A stretch of DNA of 64,000 nt from Flavobacteriales bacterium UBA6057 (GCA_002428995.1 DIYJ01000004.1:124001-188000); one strand, 5' to 3'. Shown: positions 45,465 to 55,142, counted from the first letter of the stretch. The notes: generated by a model from the sequence alone, not told the origin. Program-made: numbers and translations.

Positions 45465-46501
45465 TAGAGCATTCCCATCGCATATCGCAAGAGCTCTACA
45501 ACGAGGTCTACACCAGCTTTCCTGAACACAGTGTGTACCATGGCGAGCAGTGGCACAACTTTCTGAAGGATGCGTTTGGATGGTCTGTTCAAGCCTTGTT
45601 CAGCCGCGATGCTCAGGGACAGTTAGAGCTGTTCCTGCCCTATGTAAGCAAGCGTGGGATCAGCGGTAAGCGGAAGGCATCTTCCTTGCCTCTCAGTCAT
45701 CATGTTCCCCTGCTGGCGAAGGGAAATGTCAACGTTGATTCCGAGAAGATTTTGTCTCTCTGTGGGTCTTCGCTGGAGATAAAAGGCGAAATGCAATCCG
45801 GAAGCAAAGCCATCAAAAGCGTTACAACGAATGATTTGGCGATACTCGATTTGTCATCTTTTCAAGATGAGAGCCAGTTGCTGAAAGCCATGCATAAGTC
45901 GAGTATTCAGCGAAAGATATCAAAGGCAAAGCGCGAAGGAGTAGAAGTATCAGAAGAATCGGACGATGCTGCTTTCGAAGTCTTCTACGATATGGAAGTG
46001 GAGACACGGATACGCCAGGGGTCGCCCATCTATCCAGCAAGGTTTTTTACGCGGCTCAAGAAAGCGTTTGCATCAGGGGATAACGTGAAACTCTTCATGG
46101 CGAGGGTGGACGGAAAACCCGCAGCTGGAATCATTTTCCTCTTTCATCAGGATACTGCTATTTATGCCTACGGAGGATCGTATTCCAATCCAGATTGGTT
46201 TAAGCTTGGTGTGAATCAGGCCGCCATGTGGGAGGCTGTGAGGTATAGCTTCGCAAACGGCTACAAGACCTTGGATTTTGGTACTTCTCCCAGATCACAA
46301 CCTACGTTGTTGGATTACAAGCTGAAATGGGGCGCTGAAAAGGTTCCTCTTGCTACGTCCTTCGTATTGCCTGAAGGCGTGGAACCTCCAGTGATCAACA
46401 GAGACGGTTTGGCTGCCAAACTCATTTCCAACGGCATTAAAAAAATGCCGAAGCCGCTTTTCAAGCAACTTACTCCAACCCTCTTAAAACTGGCTGTTTA
46501 A
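45461..46501 (+). CDS. FemAB/GNAT-like acyltransferase
   Basis: A 346-residue protein of the FemAB-like (duplicated GNAT fold) family often seen next to exopolysaccharide genes. Motifs include SIQRKISKAKREGVEVSEES, FMARVDGKPAAGIIFLF, and YKTLDFGTSPRSQPTLLDYK near the end. The GTG at 45461 is preferred as the start because it forms a GTGA overlap with the deacetylase-like gene; an in-frame ATG lies at 45404, which would give a 61-bp overlap. It probably adds an acyl or aminoacyl group to an amino sugar, perhaps to an amine freed by the deacetylase. Confidence 0.75.
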   Translation: MIEHSHRISQELYNEVYTSFPEHSVYHGEQWHNFLKDAFGWSVQALFSRDAQGQLELFLPYVSKRGISGKRKASSLPLSHHVPLLAKGNVNVDSEKILSLCGSSLEIKGEMQSGSKAIKSVTTNDLAILDLSSFQDESQLLKAMHKSSIQRKISKAKREGVEVSEESDDAAFEVFYDMEVETRIRQGSPIYPARFFTRLKKAFASGDNVKLFMARVDGKPAAGIIFLFHQDTAIYAYGGSYSNPDWFKLGVNQAAMWEAVRYSFANGYKTLDFGTSPRSQPTLLDYKLKWGAEKVPLATSFVLPEGVEPPVINRDGLAAKLISNGIKKMPKPLFKQLTPTLLKLAV

Positions 46502-47386
46502 ATGAAGTGGTTCGCCTCTTTTGTTCTGTTCATTCAACGGCAATTCCTGAGGTTTGAACCCCTTTCGAAGAACACACCATCCGAGTTTCCAAGCGAATTA
46601 GAGCCCATCTTTATCATTGGTGCTCCAAGGTCTGGAAGCACCTTGCTCTTTCAGCTGATGGTGGCACACTACCGGGTGGCCTTTGTTTCAAACCTGATGG
46701 CGCTGTTGCCGGTATTGTTAAGCCGCCTCGCCAAAATCACTCGCAAACAGGTGAGTGACGTAAACGATATCAAGGAAAGTGATCTGGGCTATGTGCCCGG
46801 CCTTCACAGTCCCAACGAGGGTGGCGCCATTATGCGCCTGTGGTTTGAAGAGCCTCTTCCGCCTTCAAAGGCTGAAAGTGTACGGCAAACCGTGCTCAGG
46901 GCAAGTCTCGCAGTTGGAGGCCCCATGGTGTTCAAAAACCTCAACAATTCACTGCGAATTGACAACATCCTCAAGGTTTTTCCCAAGGCCAGACTCGTTT
47001 ACCTGCAGCGTGATCCTTCCTACAATGCTCAGTCGATTTTAATGGCGAGACGAAAACTGGGAATAGCTCAGGGAGAGTGGTGGAGCGTGGAGCCGAAGGG
47101 GTTTGAAGAGCTCCTGTCGAAAGACGATGTTGAGCAGGTAGCCTGGCAAGTGGCTGAAATCAACACAATCGTCCAGAGTGCCTTGCGTAAACACAAGGGA
47201 TACGTTGCTCATCTGAGCTATGATGAACTGACGGCTCATCCGGGTAAGTCTCTGGAAGAGTTGGCCAAAGGTCTAGGGCTGAAGCCCAAGTCAGCAAGCC
47301 CGTCTTTTGACGCTGTCAAGTCCAAAAACGCTATTCGACTCAGCGAGAATGAGTGGGACCGATTGCAGAAATTCTTCGCAGCATGA
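46502..47386 (+). CDS. Sulfotransferase-family protein
   Basis: A 294-residue protein with the PAPS 5'-phosphosulfate loop IFIIGAPRSGSTLLFQLM (residues 36-53), then KARLVYLQRDPSYNAQSILM, the usual 3'-phosphate-binding strand. It would place sulfate on the polysaccharide, a common feature of marine surface glycans. It starts one base after the FemAB-like stop and ends in an ATGA overlap with the next gene. PAPS synthesis genes are not in this window. Confidence 0.82.
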   Translation: MKWFASFVLFIQRQFLRFEPLSKNTPSEFPSELEPIFIIGAPRSGSTLLFQLMVAHYRVAFVSNLMALLPVLLSRLAKITRKQVSDVNDIKESDLGYVPGLHSPNEGGAIMRLWFEEPLPPSKAESVRQTVLRASLAVGGPMVFKNLNNSLRIDNILKVFPKARLVYLQRDPSYNAQSILMARRKLGIAQGEWWSVEPKGFEELLSKDDVEQVAWQVAEINTIVQSALRKHKGYVAHLSYDELTAHPGKSLEELAKGLGLKPKSASPSFDAVKSKNAIRLSENEWDRLQKFFAA

Positions 47387-48642
47387 AAACGGCTGACAAA
47401 TACCAGGTCTGGTTAGTCGCCTTGGTTTTTGTGTTTTCTCTTTACCTCGATTGGATTTACGAAGTCGGAATAAGGGATTGGTTATTCAAAGGAGTACAAG
47501 AACCGGAGGAAGCCAGTTTTTCGTGGACAAAGTATTCCCTCATGAAGCTGCTTCTTGTTCCCGGATTGGCAGGACTCTATTTCAGCCGTGATCAGATGCA
47601 GGCCTTTGTGCAAACCCTGGTGATTACCATGATCACCCTGCCCAACCTGACCTATTTCGCTTACGAAACTTCTTCCGTATTCATTCCTTTTGTCGCTGCG
47701 CTGTTGCCCTTATCTGTGTTCCTCGTTCCTCGATTCGAATGGCAACCTCCCAGTTTTTCTAGGTTTACACCCTACCTTCTAGCCGCAGTATGCATCGGCC
47801 TTCCCGTCATTTTTATGATAGACTACGGCTTCGCCTTCGATGCAGGTCATTTGCTCATGACCAATGATATCTACGAAGCCAGGGCACGAGCGTCAGGCGA
47901 AACGTCACGATTCACAGCCTACACCTTCACCTTCGCATCCACCTTCCTCTTTCCGCTCGCTGCCTTGTATTTCTGGCATCGAAAAGGAACCTGGAGGCTG
48001 GCCAGCATCGGTGTCTTCGTTCTGGCGGTTTGTGTTTACACGGTCAACCCTCACAAGTCCATCGTATTCAACCTTGGCATTGTTGCATTTTTTGCCCTTT
48101 TCCAAACGGTGAAACGTCAAACGCTGGCGTGGGTAGGCCTGCTGCTCGCCATTGGAGTCCTCGGTCGTTTTGAGTCTTTGTTTCACACCGACACTCAGGG
48201 CTATTTGGAAGGCTTTTTCATCAGGCGGGTGCTTTTTCTCCCCGCCATGTTGAACGATGCCTACTTCACCTTTTTTGACGGACAGCCTGTCCAGCTGGCA
48301 CACAGCGTGCTGCGAAGCATTGTTGATTATCCCTATGAAATGACTCCCTCCAAGCTCATTGGAAACGAAATCTATGGAACCGGAGCGAACGCGAACAACG
48401 GTTTGCTGAGTGATGGGTTTATGAACTTTGGTATCTGGGGAGCAGTAAGCTTCTCGGTGCTACCCGTTTTGTTTCTGACAGCGCTCAGCAGACTGCGAAA
48501 GCCGGTGGTGTTTTCTGGGATGCTTTTCCTTGTTCTCAGTCTGTTTAAAAGTTCAGCCCTTCTTACCTCCATTTTAAGCCACGGTTTGCTTTGGTTTACC
48601 TTGCTTTGGATCTTCTTCATTCCTTCGATGATCGATGAATAA
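47383..48642 (+). CDS. Polytopic membrane protein, candidate Wzy-type O-antigen polymerase
   Basis: A 419-residue protein with about ten hydrophobic helices and one large loop near residues 270-340 (FHTDTQGYLEGFFIRRVLF, then YPYEMTPSKLIGNEIYGTGA). That layout, with a loop ending in GTGANANNGLLSDGFMNFGI, is like Wzy polymerases and oligosaccharide repeat-unit polymerases. No enzyme motif is decisive. The start at 47383 overlaps the sulfotransferase stop (ATGA). A second polymerase/ligase-like gene occurs at 52032. Confidence 0.65.
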   Translation: MKTADKYQVWLVALVFVFSLYLDWIYEVGIRDWLFKGVQEPEEASFSWTKYSLMKLLLVPGLAGLYFSRDQMQAFVQTLVITMITLPNLTYFAYETSSVFIPFVAALLPLSVFLVPRFEWQPPSFSRFTPYLLAAVCIGLPVIFMIDYGFAFDAGHLLMTNDIYEARARASGETSRFTAYTFTFASTFLFPLAALYFWHRKGTWRLASIGVFVLAVCVYTVNPHKSIVFNLGIVAFFALFQTVKRQTLAWVGLLLAIGVLGRFESLFHTDTQGYLEGFFIRRVLFLPAMLNDAYFTFFDGQPVQLAHSVLRSIVDYPYEMTPSKLIGNEIYGTGANANNGLLSDGFMNFGIWGAVSFSVLPVLFLTALSRLRKPVVFSGMLFLVLSLFKSSALLTSILSHGLLWFTLLWIFFIPSMIDE

Positions 48643-49735
48643 AATCTGTCACGTTACTTCCGTTCACTTAGCTCATGATGTTCGCATTTTCAAGAAGGAA
48701 TGTCTGTCTCTGGTTGAGGCCGGTTATGAAGTCCACCTGATTGCGCCCGATCGTGGAGAAACGGAATTCGAAGGCGTCACTTTCCATGGACTGAAACCAC
48801 CCAGTGAAAAGCGCCTTCACCGCATGCGCCACACCGTCAATGAAGCTTATCAGCGTGCATTGGAGGTGGATGCAGACGCCTATCATATCCACGATCCCGA
48901 GTTGCTTAGGATTGTTGGGAAGCTCAAGCGAAAAGGAAAAAAAGTCATTTATGATGTCCATGAGGATTTACCCCGGCAGATCCTTGGGAAGTATTACATC
49001 AGACCGATTCTGCGAAAGCTAATCGCCAATGTTGTCGAGCGCTACGAAGATCGGATTGCCAGCAAGGTAGACCTCATTGTAGCCGCTACACCTCGCATTG
49101 CCAGGCGCTTTGAACCCCTGAATTCGTTTGTCACCAATGTGAATAACTTCCCGGTGCAAAAGACCTTCAGAAGGGTAGAGGGGGGAAAGCGATTTGACCA
49201 AGTGTGTTACGTAGGAGGCATTTCAGCGATCAGAGGGTTGGAGCGTGTGCTTGACGCTTTGCTTCTGCTTCCGGAAGAAATAAAACTCGTTTTGGCGGGT
49301 CCCTTTTCCGATCCTGAATACGAAAAGGTGTTGGCTGCACACAAGGCCTGGCCTCGCGTGGATTACCTGGGATACATTTCTCACGAACGCGTTAATCAGG
49401 TGTACAACGAGAGCTTTGCCGGACTTGTATTGCTGCTGCCGTATCCCAATCATATTGAGTCGCAGCCCATGAAGATGTTTGAGTACATGTCAGCAGGGTT
49501 GCCGGTTGTTGCCTCCAACTTTGAGCTTTGGGAGGAGATCATTCTTCCCAACAAATGCGGGTTGTGTGCAGACCCAGAAGACCCGCAGGCCATAGCCTCT
49601 GCGATCATTTCGCTCCACAAGGATCGTAATCTGGTGGAGGAAATGGGAAGGAATGGAGTGAGGCAAATCAGGACGAAGTATAATTGGTCTAATGAAGCCG
49701 AAGTGCTTGTTGAGGCTTACAAGCGACTGGGATAA
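48635..49735 (+). CDS. Family 4 glycosyltransferase
   Basis: A 366-residue GT-B enzyme. The N-terminal domain opens KICHVTSVHLAHDVRIFKKE with a His-Asp acceptor motif (YHIHDPELL). The C-terminal domain has the E-x7-E-type donor motif (QPMKMFEYMSAGLPVVASNF). It transfers a sugar from a nucleotide donor in the cytoplasm during repeat-unit assembly. It overlaps the upstream gene by 8 bp and the next gene begins 3 bp after its stop. Confidence 0.88.
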   Translation: MNKICHVTSVHLAHDVRIFKKECLSLVEAGYEVHLIAPDRGETEFEGVTFHGLKPPSEKRLHRMRHTVNEAYQRALEVDADAYHIHDPELLRIVGKLKRKGKKVIYDVHEDLPRQILGKYYIRPILRKLIANVVERYEDRIASKVDLIVAATPRIARRFEPLNSFVTNVNNFPVQKTFRRVEGGKRFDQVCYVGGISAIRGLERVLDALLLLPEEIKLVLAGPFSDPEYEKVLAAHKAWPRVDYLGYISHERVNQVYNESFAGLVLLLPYPNHIESQPMKMFEYMSAGLPVVASNFELWEEIILPNKCGLCADPEDPQAIASAIISLHKDRNLVEEMGRNGVRQIRTKYNWSNEAEVLVEAYKRLG

Positions 49736-49738
49736 GCT

Positions 49739-50959
49739 GTGCGTATTCTTATCCTTTCACAGTATTTCCCTCCGGAAACCGGAGCCCCTCAAAACAGGCT
49801 TTTTGAGCTGGCCATTCGCTTGAAGTCACGAGGACATGAAGTCTTTGTGTTGACCGCGATGCCCAACTATCCCAGCATGAAGGTTTTCGAGGGATACCGT
49901 GGAAAGCTCTTCCTGCGCGAAAAATTGGAAGGACTTGAGGTCATGAGGTCAGCCATCTACGCCTCAAAGAACAGCGGCTTGTTTCACCGCCTTCTGAACT
50001 ATTTCTCTTTTGTTTTTACCTCCTTCTTCGTTGGTCTTTTTGCCAAACGCTTTGACTTCATAATGTGTGAGTCTCCTCCCTTGTTCCTGGGGTGGACTGC
50101 AGTGCTGCTCAGCAAACTGAAGCGCATGAGGCTCATTTTTAACGTGTCAGATTTGTGGCCTGAATCGGCTGAAAAACTCGGCTTGGTTTCAAACAAGATA
50201 GCCTTGGGGATGAGCTATACGCTGGAGGCTTGGATTTATAGGAACAGCTTCATCATCACCGGGCAAACGCAAGGAATTGTAAAAGACATTTCCAGTCGCT
50301 TCAAGGGCAGGCGAACCTATTGGTTGCCCAATGGAGTTGATACCAAGCGCTACGACCCACAGAGCATTCGCTTAGATTGGCGAAAGAGTGCCGGGTTCTC
50401 GCAGGATCAGTTTCTGCTGCTCTATGCCGGAATTTTGGGGCATGCTCAGGGATTGACCGTATTGCTGGAGGCGGCCAAGAAACTCGGGGAAACCAATGTG
50501 CAGTTTGTGTTGCTCGGGGAAGGACCTGAGAAAGAAGAATTGAAATACCGCGCCCAGTGGATGGAGTTGAAGAACGTACACTTTCTACCGGGAGTTCCGA
50601 GAGACAAGATGAAAGAAATTGTAGCCGGGGTGGATGCCGCGGTTGTTCCGCTGCGCAAGCTCGACCTGTTTAAAGGAGCCATTCCTTCCAAGATTTTTGA
50701 GAACCTCGCGATGGAGAAGCCCATCTTTCTCGGAGTAGAAGGAGAAGCGAAGGAGTTGTTCATTGATCAGGCCAACGCAGGATGGTTCTTTGAACCTGAA
50801 AATGCCGATGCTCTGGCCAGCGCAGTGCAAAATGCCCTGAAAGATCCTGCCCGCGTAGCACAATGCGGACAGAATGGAAGACGTTTCGTGATCGAACATT
50901 TCGATCGGGACACTATCGTTGAACGTTTTGATGACTATTTAAATAAATTCGACCAATGA
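49739..50959 (+). CDS. Family 4 glycosyltransferase (WbuB-like)
   Basis: A 406-residue GT-B enzyme. The opening LILSQYFPPETGAPQNRLFE followed by HEVFVLTAMPNYPSMKVFEG is characteristic of the WbuB/fucosyl-aminosugar transferase subgroup. The donor-binding motif is SKIFENLAMEKPIFLGVEGE. It uses a GTG start 3 bp after the previous stop and overlaps wecB by 4 bp. Confidence 0.88.
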   Translation: MRILILSQYFPPETGAPQNRLFELAIRLKSRGHEVFVLTAMPNYPSMKVFEGYRGKLFLREKLEGLEVMRSAIYASKNSGLFHRLLNYFSFVFTSFFVGLFAKRFDFIMCESPPLFLGWTAVLLSKLKRMRLIFNVSDLWPESAEKLGLVSNKIALGMSYTLEAWIYRNSFIITGQTQGIVKDISSRFKGRRTYWLPNGVDTKRYDPQSIRLDWRKSAGFSQDQFLLLYAGILGHAQGLTVLLEAAKKLGETNVQFVLLGEGPEKEELKYRAQWMELKNVHFLPGVPRDKMKEIVAGVDAAVVPLRKLDLFKGAIPSKIFENLAMEKPIFLGVEGEAKELFIDQANAGWFFEPENADALASAVQNALKDPARVAQCGQNGRRFVIEHFDRDTIVERFDDYLNKFDQ

Positions 50960-52035
50960 AGATCGTTACCGTTGTTGGAGCACGCCCCCAGTTTGTGAAA
51001 GCCGCAGCCCTCAGCCGGGTAATTGCTGGAAGGGATGGCATCGAGGAGGTAATCGTTCACACCGGACAGCACTTCGATAAGAACATGTCCGATGTGTTTT
51101 TCGAAGAGATGGAAATTCCCAAACCCGGTTATAACCTGGATATTCATTCGGTAGGCCATGGAGCCATGACCGGGCGAATGCTGGAAGGCATTGAGGAAAT
51201 CCTGCAGAAGGAGACTCCCGATCTATTGCTGGTGTATGGAGACACCAACAGCACCATTGCCGGAGCCCTCGCTGCGAAGAAAATGCACATTCCAGTTGGT
51301 CATGTGGAAGCCGGCCTGCGAAGCTTCAACATGAAGATGCCAGAGGAGGTAAACAGGATTCTGACAGACCGCATCAGCGATTACCTCTTTTGTCCAACAT
51401 CTACAGCTGTCAATAACCTTCAACGCGAAGGTTTCGAGAACTTTCCCTGCGAGATTCATCAATGTGGTGATGTCATGCAGGACGCAGCCATTCACTACGC
51501 GCAAAATTCTGCAGAGAAAAGTGGAGTGCTTCAGCAACTGGGTAACCCCGAAGACTTTGTGCTGGCTACCATCCATCGTGCTGAGAACACAGATGATCCT
51601 GAACGCCTCAGGGCCATTGTAGCTGCACTCGATGAGGTCAACAGCGATAAACAAGTGATTTGTCCCATTCACCCGCGCACCCGCAAAATCCTTGAGAAAC
51701 AGGGGCTGAAGCCCGCGTTCACGGTGATCGACCCTGTAGGCTACTTCGACATCATTGAGCTGTTGAAAGCCGCCTTTTTGGTGATGACAGACAGCGGAGG
51801 ATTGCAGAAGGAAGCTTTCTTTTTCCATAATCCATGCATCACTCTGCGGGATCAAACGGAGTGGACCGAACTCGTGGATCACGGCTTTAATCGAATTGCC
51901 GGAGCCAATACCGATGACATTCTTACACAGTATCACGCGATGCGTTACGCGCGTCTCAACTTTGAGGTAGACCTCTACGGTCAGGGGCGTGCCTCTCAAA
52001 ACATTTGTGATGTACTTGCTGGCGTCAATGCATGA
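50956..52035 (+). CDS. wecB: UDP-N-acetylglucosamine 2-epimerase (non-hydrolysing)
   Basis: A 359-residue full-length WecB/WbpI-type enzyme. Motifs are MKIVTVVGARPQFVKAAALS, the UDP-sugar segment YGDTNSTIAGALAAKKM, HVEAGLRSFNMKMPEEVNR, and CPIHPRTRK and MTDSGGLQKEAFF in the C-terminal domain. It interconverts UDP-GlcNAc and UDP-ManNAc. The WbpI branch acts on UDP-2,3-diacetamido glucuronate instead, and context here leaves both possible. It has ATGA overlaps on both sides. Confidence 0.92.
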   Translation: MKIVTVVGARPQFVKAAALSRVIAGRDGIEEVIVHTGQHFDKNMSDVFFEEMEIPKPGYNLDIHSVGHGAMTGRMLEGIEEILQKETPDLLLVYGDTNSTIAGALAAKKMHIPVGHVEAGLRSFNMKMPEEVNRILTDRISDYLFCPTSTAVNNLQREGFENFPCEIHQCGDVMQDAAIHYAQNSAEKSGVLQQLGNPEDFVLATIHRAENTDDPERLRAIVAALDEVNSDKQVICPIHPRTRKILEKQGLKPAFTVIDPVGYFDIIELLKAAFLVMTDSGGLQKEAFFFHNPCITLRDQTEWTELVDHGFNRIAGANTDDILTQYHAMRYARLNFEVDLYGQGRASQNICDVLAGVNA

Positions 52036-53285
52036 AGTGGCTAGAGCGGCATAGGATCTTTCTTTATCAGAACTATCTGCTCTATGGCATTGCCTTTTTG
52101 CTTCCATGTGCGCCTCGGCTTGCTCCACTGCTGATTGCAGCCTTTGGTGTGCTTTCGATCTATGCCATTGTTCGGGGCTACAGTCGGGTGCAAATGAGCG
52201 AGATCGCAGTGCTGATGATGATCTACTTTGGGCTTCATCTCGTGGGGATGCTCTACACCGACAACCAGGCGAGAGGATGGTTTGATCTCGAAGTCAAGCT
52301 TAGTTTCATTGCCTTTCCTGTGGCCTTCACCGGCTTTAAATTCCTGAACAAAACCAACTTCGACAATACGCTGCGAGCCTTCCTTTATGGAACGCTGGTA
52401 GCCGGAGTGTTTTGTCTGCTTCAAAGCACCTACACTGTATTGATCGAGGGTAAACCCTATTACTATTTCCTGACCAGCAGGTTCAGCGTGATCATTCATC
52501 AGAGCTATTTCTCGATGTACATGATTTTCGCGATCCTGATCCTCGCCTACCTGGAGTGGCCGTTGTTTCGTCATCGCAACCGATGGCGGAATGCCTTGAA
52601 TGCACTGCTGCTGACTTTCTATACCACTTGCGTGGTGCTGGGAGGTTCTAAAATTGGCATGCTCTCCTGGCTCGCGATCATGGGGTGGCTTACCTGGGCG
52701 TTAGTCCGTGAGTTTCAGAATAAGTGGATTCCTATTGTGGGGCTCATCATAATTTCTTCTCTAATTGGAATCATTTTCCAATCAGCTCCGTTACTTCAAA
52801 AGAGAATTATGAACGTTTTGAAAATTGCTCAAGGCCAAAATGTGGCTCCTGACTCGGCAGAAAGTACCGCTGTGCGAACGCTGGTCTACTCTTCGAGCTG
52901 GAATCTGATCGCTGATCAGCCGTGGTATGGTCAGGGAACGGGTGACTTTCAAGACGCTTTAGATATTGAATACACTAAAAAAGGGTACGAAGTAGCCGCT
53001 GCGCGCCACCTCAACGCGCACAATCTTTTCCTTCAATCGTGGATTTCTTTAGGGATTCCCGGACTGATGACCATCAGTGGAATATTCTTGCTACTATTTC
53101 AAAGGGCCTTTCGAAAACGGAACTACCTGTTCTTAGGTTTTGCTTTACTGTTTCTTCTTATTTCCTTAACAGAGAGCTCCTTGAACATGCAGGCAGGTGT
53201 CGTTTTCTTTGCCTTCTTCGCGATCCTGTTTGCGAGGAGGACACCTAACCGACAAAATGGAGGAAAGACTGGAAACGATCAATGA
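52032..53285 (+). CDS. O-antigen ligase/polymerase family membrane protein
   Basis: A 417-residue protein with about 11 helices and the O-antigen-ligase (Wzy_C) features: a large periplasmic loop around residues 275-345 (TLVYSSSWNLIADQPWYGQG, then HLNAHNLFLQSWISLGIPG). The His-Asn pair in this loop is typical of WaaL/Wzy_C proteins. It either attaches glycan to a lipid or protein acceptor or polymerises it; the family does not separate these roles. It starts inside the wecB stop and ends 29 bp into the methyltransferase gene. Confidence 0.82.
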   Translation: MKWLERHRIFLYQNYLLYGIAFLLPCAPRLAPLLIAAFGVLSIYAIVRGYSRVQMSEIAVLMMIYFGLHLVGMLYTDNQARGWFDLEVKLSFIAFPVAFTGFKFLNKTNFDNTLRAFLYGTLVAGVFCLLQSTYTVLIEGKPYYYFLTSRFSVIIHQSYFSMYMIFAILILAYLEWPLFRHRNRWRNALNALLLTFYTTCVVLGGSKIGMLSWLAIMGWLTWALVREFQNKWIPIVGLIIISSLIGIIFQSAPLLQKRIMNVLKIAQGQNVAPDSAESTAVRTLVYSSSWNLIADQPWYGQGTGDFQDALDIEYTKKGYEVAAARHLNAHNLFLQSWISLGIPGLMTISGIFLLLFQRAFRKRNYLFLGFALLFLLISLTESSLNMQAGVVFFAFFAILFARRTPNRQNGGKTGNDQ

Positions 53286-53940
53286 AATAAAGCAGAGTTA
53301 TGCGAAGCGAGCTGCTGGAAATGCGCACCTGAAGTATACTTTTCCAGTGTATCAGCAGCACGTTGTAAGAGAGCGACAGTCTATTTACAGTGATGCTCTC
53401 AAGAGTCATAAAAGGCCCGCAGGTGAACTGGAGTTCATGGAAATAGGAGCGGGCGGAGGACATAATCTTCCCTTTTTTAAGTCACTCGGCCTTCGCTGGG
53501 AAAACATTCATGTCAATGAGCTTCTGGATGACAGGGTTGAGTCCATCAGAAGTAGGTTCCCAACACCTAATATTTATCCTGGAGATGCGCTTAATCTGCC
53601 TTTCAAATCAAGGTTTGATATCGTATTTCAGTCTACTGTTTTTACCAGTATTACGAGCGATCCGTTCCGTGTAGCGCTCGCGCAAAAGCTCTGGGACATG
53701 GTCAGGGACGATGGTATGATCCTCTGGTATGATTTCGTTTACGACAACCCGAACAACCCCGATGTAAGGAAGGTGACCCGGCAAGACGTGCTCAGACTTT
53801 TCCCTGAGGCGAAGTCTATCGATTTTCATTCGGTCACCCTTGCACCACCGATCGGGAGAAGAATAGGTCGCGCATACAGTTGGATGAACGCATTATTTCC
53901 ATTTTTGCGTAGTCATCTAATTGCCGTGATCCGTAAATGA
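53257..53940 (+). CDS. SAM-dependent methyltransferase (class I)
   Basis: A 227-residue class I methyltransferase. Motif I is ELEFMEIGAGGGHNLPFF; later strands include IYPGDALNLPFKSRFDIVFQ and DDGMILWYDFVYDNP. The start at 53257 gives a fold with the usual N-terminal helix; an in-frame opening at 53197 would lie deep in the upstream gene. It may O-methylate a sugar, often a capping step that ends chain growth. It overlaps the aminotransferase by 4 bp. Confidence 0.83.
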   Translation: MEERLETINEIKQSYAKRAAGNAHLKYTFPVYQQHVVRERQSIYSDALKSHKRPAGELEFMEIGAGGGHNLPFFKSLGLRWENIHVNELLDDRVESIRSRFPTPNIYPGDALNLPFKSRFDIVFQSTVFTSITSDPFRVALAQKLWDMVRDDGMILWYDFVYDNPNNPDVRKVTRQDVLRLFPEAKSIDFHSVTLAPPIGRRIGRAYSWMNALFPFLRSHLIAVIRK

Positions 53941-55142
53941 TCCCATTTTCCCCGCCTCGAATAGACCAAAAAACCATTGATGCCGTCACCGATACTTTAC
54001 AATCGGGATGGATCACTACTGGTCCCAAGACCAAGCTTTTCGAATCAAGACTGAAGGAGTACACAGGAGCTTCCGCTGTATTCTGTTGCAATGCCGCCAC
54101 CAATGGCCTTGAACTCCTCATGCGTTGGCTCGGAGTTGGGCCGGGTGATGAAGTCATTATTCCCGCCTATACGTATTGCGCGACTGGCAATGTTGTTGTT
54201 CATCTGGGCGCAACTCCTGTGTTGGTTGATGTAAGAGAAGACTTCACCATTGACCCATCGGAAGTACAAAAGGCCATCACCCCAAAAACCAAAGCCATCG
54301 TTCCTGTGGATATTGGTGGTTTGCCCGTGGATTACAACGCGCTGTGGAAATTGATTGAGGATGCCGCGGTAGATTACATCCCCGCGAATGATCGTCAGTC
54401 GCAGCTGGGACGCATTGCCTTAGTGGCCGATGCAGCACATTCACTCGGAGCTTTTTATGGTGATGTCCCCATCGGCACGCATGCAGATGCGGTGGTGTTT
54501 TCTTTTCACGCGGCCAAGAACTTGACCACTGCCGAGGGTGGGGCCATATGCCTCAACTTGCCAGAGGGTTTTGATCACGAAGAAGCCTATCGTTGGTTGA
54601 ACGTGAGATCGCTTCACGGACAGAGCAAGGACGCCCTCGCCAAGACGAAAAAGAATGCCTGGGAATACGATGTAGAGGAAGCAGGATGGAAATGTAACAT
54701 GACCGATATCCAAGCAGCCATGGGATTGGTAGAGCTGGAACGCTACAACGCAGAGACGCTTGCCAAGAGAAGGCAAATTGTAGAGCGCTACCAGGAAGCC
54801 TTTGCTGAATGTTCGTGGGCTATTCTGCCTACCGTAGCAGATGAAGATCGTCAGACCAGCTATCATCTTTACCTGTTAAGGGTGAAAGGCGCCAGTTTAG
54901 CCCAGCGCAATGCTGTGATTCAGGGTATTTTCGATCGGGAAGTATCTGTCAATGTCCATTACAAACCATTGCCGCTTCTTTCCTACTACAAGAATCAAGG
55001 CTACACTCTGGATGCATATCCCATTACCAAGTCGCTTTGGGAGAATGAGATCTCCCTTCCTGTTTACTACGACCTTTCCATGGAGCAGGTAGAAACCGTG
55101 ATTCAGGCGGTGAAGGATTCGGTAGAGGAGGTGATGGCATGA
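53937..55142 (+). CDS. DegT/DnrJ/EryC1-family PLP aminotransferase
   Basis: A 401-residue sugar aminotransferase. The PLP-binding lysine is Lys194 in FSFHAAKNLTTAEGGA; other family segments are SGWITTGPKTKLFE near residue 23, FCCNAATNGLELL near 49 and VSVNVHYKPLPLL near the C-terminus. Such enzymes convert keto-sugar nucleotides to amino sugars, as in bacillosamine (PglE) or WbpE-type diamino-uronic acid routes. It is followed at once by a PglC-like transferase (4-bp overlap), an arrangement common in bacillosamine loci, but no 4,6-dehydratase is in the window. Confidence 0.9.
   Translation: MIPFSPPRIDQKTIDAVTDTLQSGWITTGPKTKLFESRLKEYTGASAVFCCNAATNGLELLMRWLGVGPGDEVIIPAYTYCATGNVVVHLGATPVLVDVREDFTIDPSEVQKAITPKTKAIVPVDIGGLPVDYNALWKLIEDAAVDYIPANDRQSQLGRIALVADAAHSLGAFYGDVPIGTHADAVVFSFHAAKNLTTAEGGAICLNLPEGFDHEEAYRWLNVRSLHGQSKDALAKTKKNAWEYDVEEAGWKCNMTDIQAAMGLVELERYNAETLAKRRQIVERYQEAFAECSWAILPTVADEDRQTSYHLYLLRVKGASLAQRNAVIQGIFDREVSVNVHYKPLPLLSYYKNQGYTLDAYPITKSLWENEISLPVYYDLSMEQVETVIQAVKDSVEEVMA

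Noticed and set aside
51223..52128. A 301-codon minus-strand opening opposite wecB
   Set aside because: It is antisense to a clear wecB with all family motifs; the translated product is Cys/His-rich without family features, as expected for a shadow frame.
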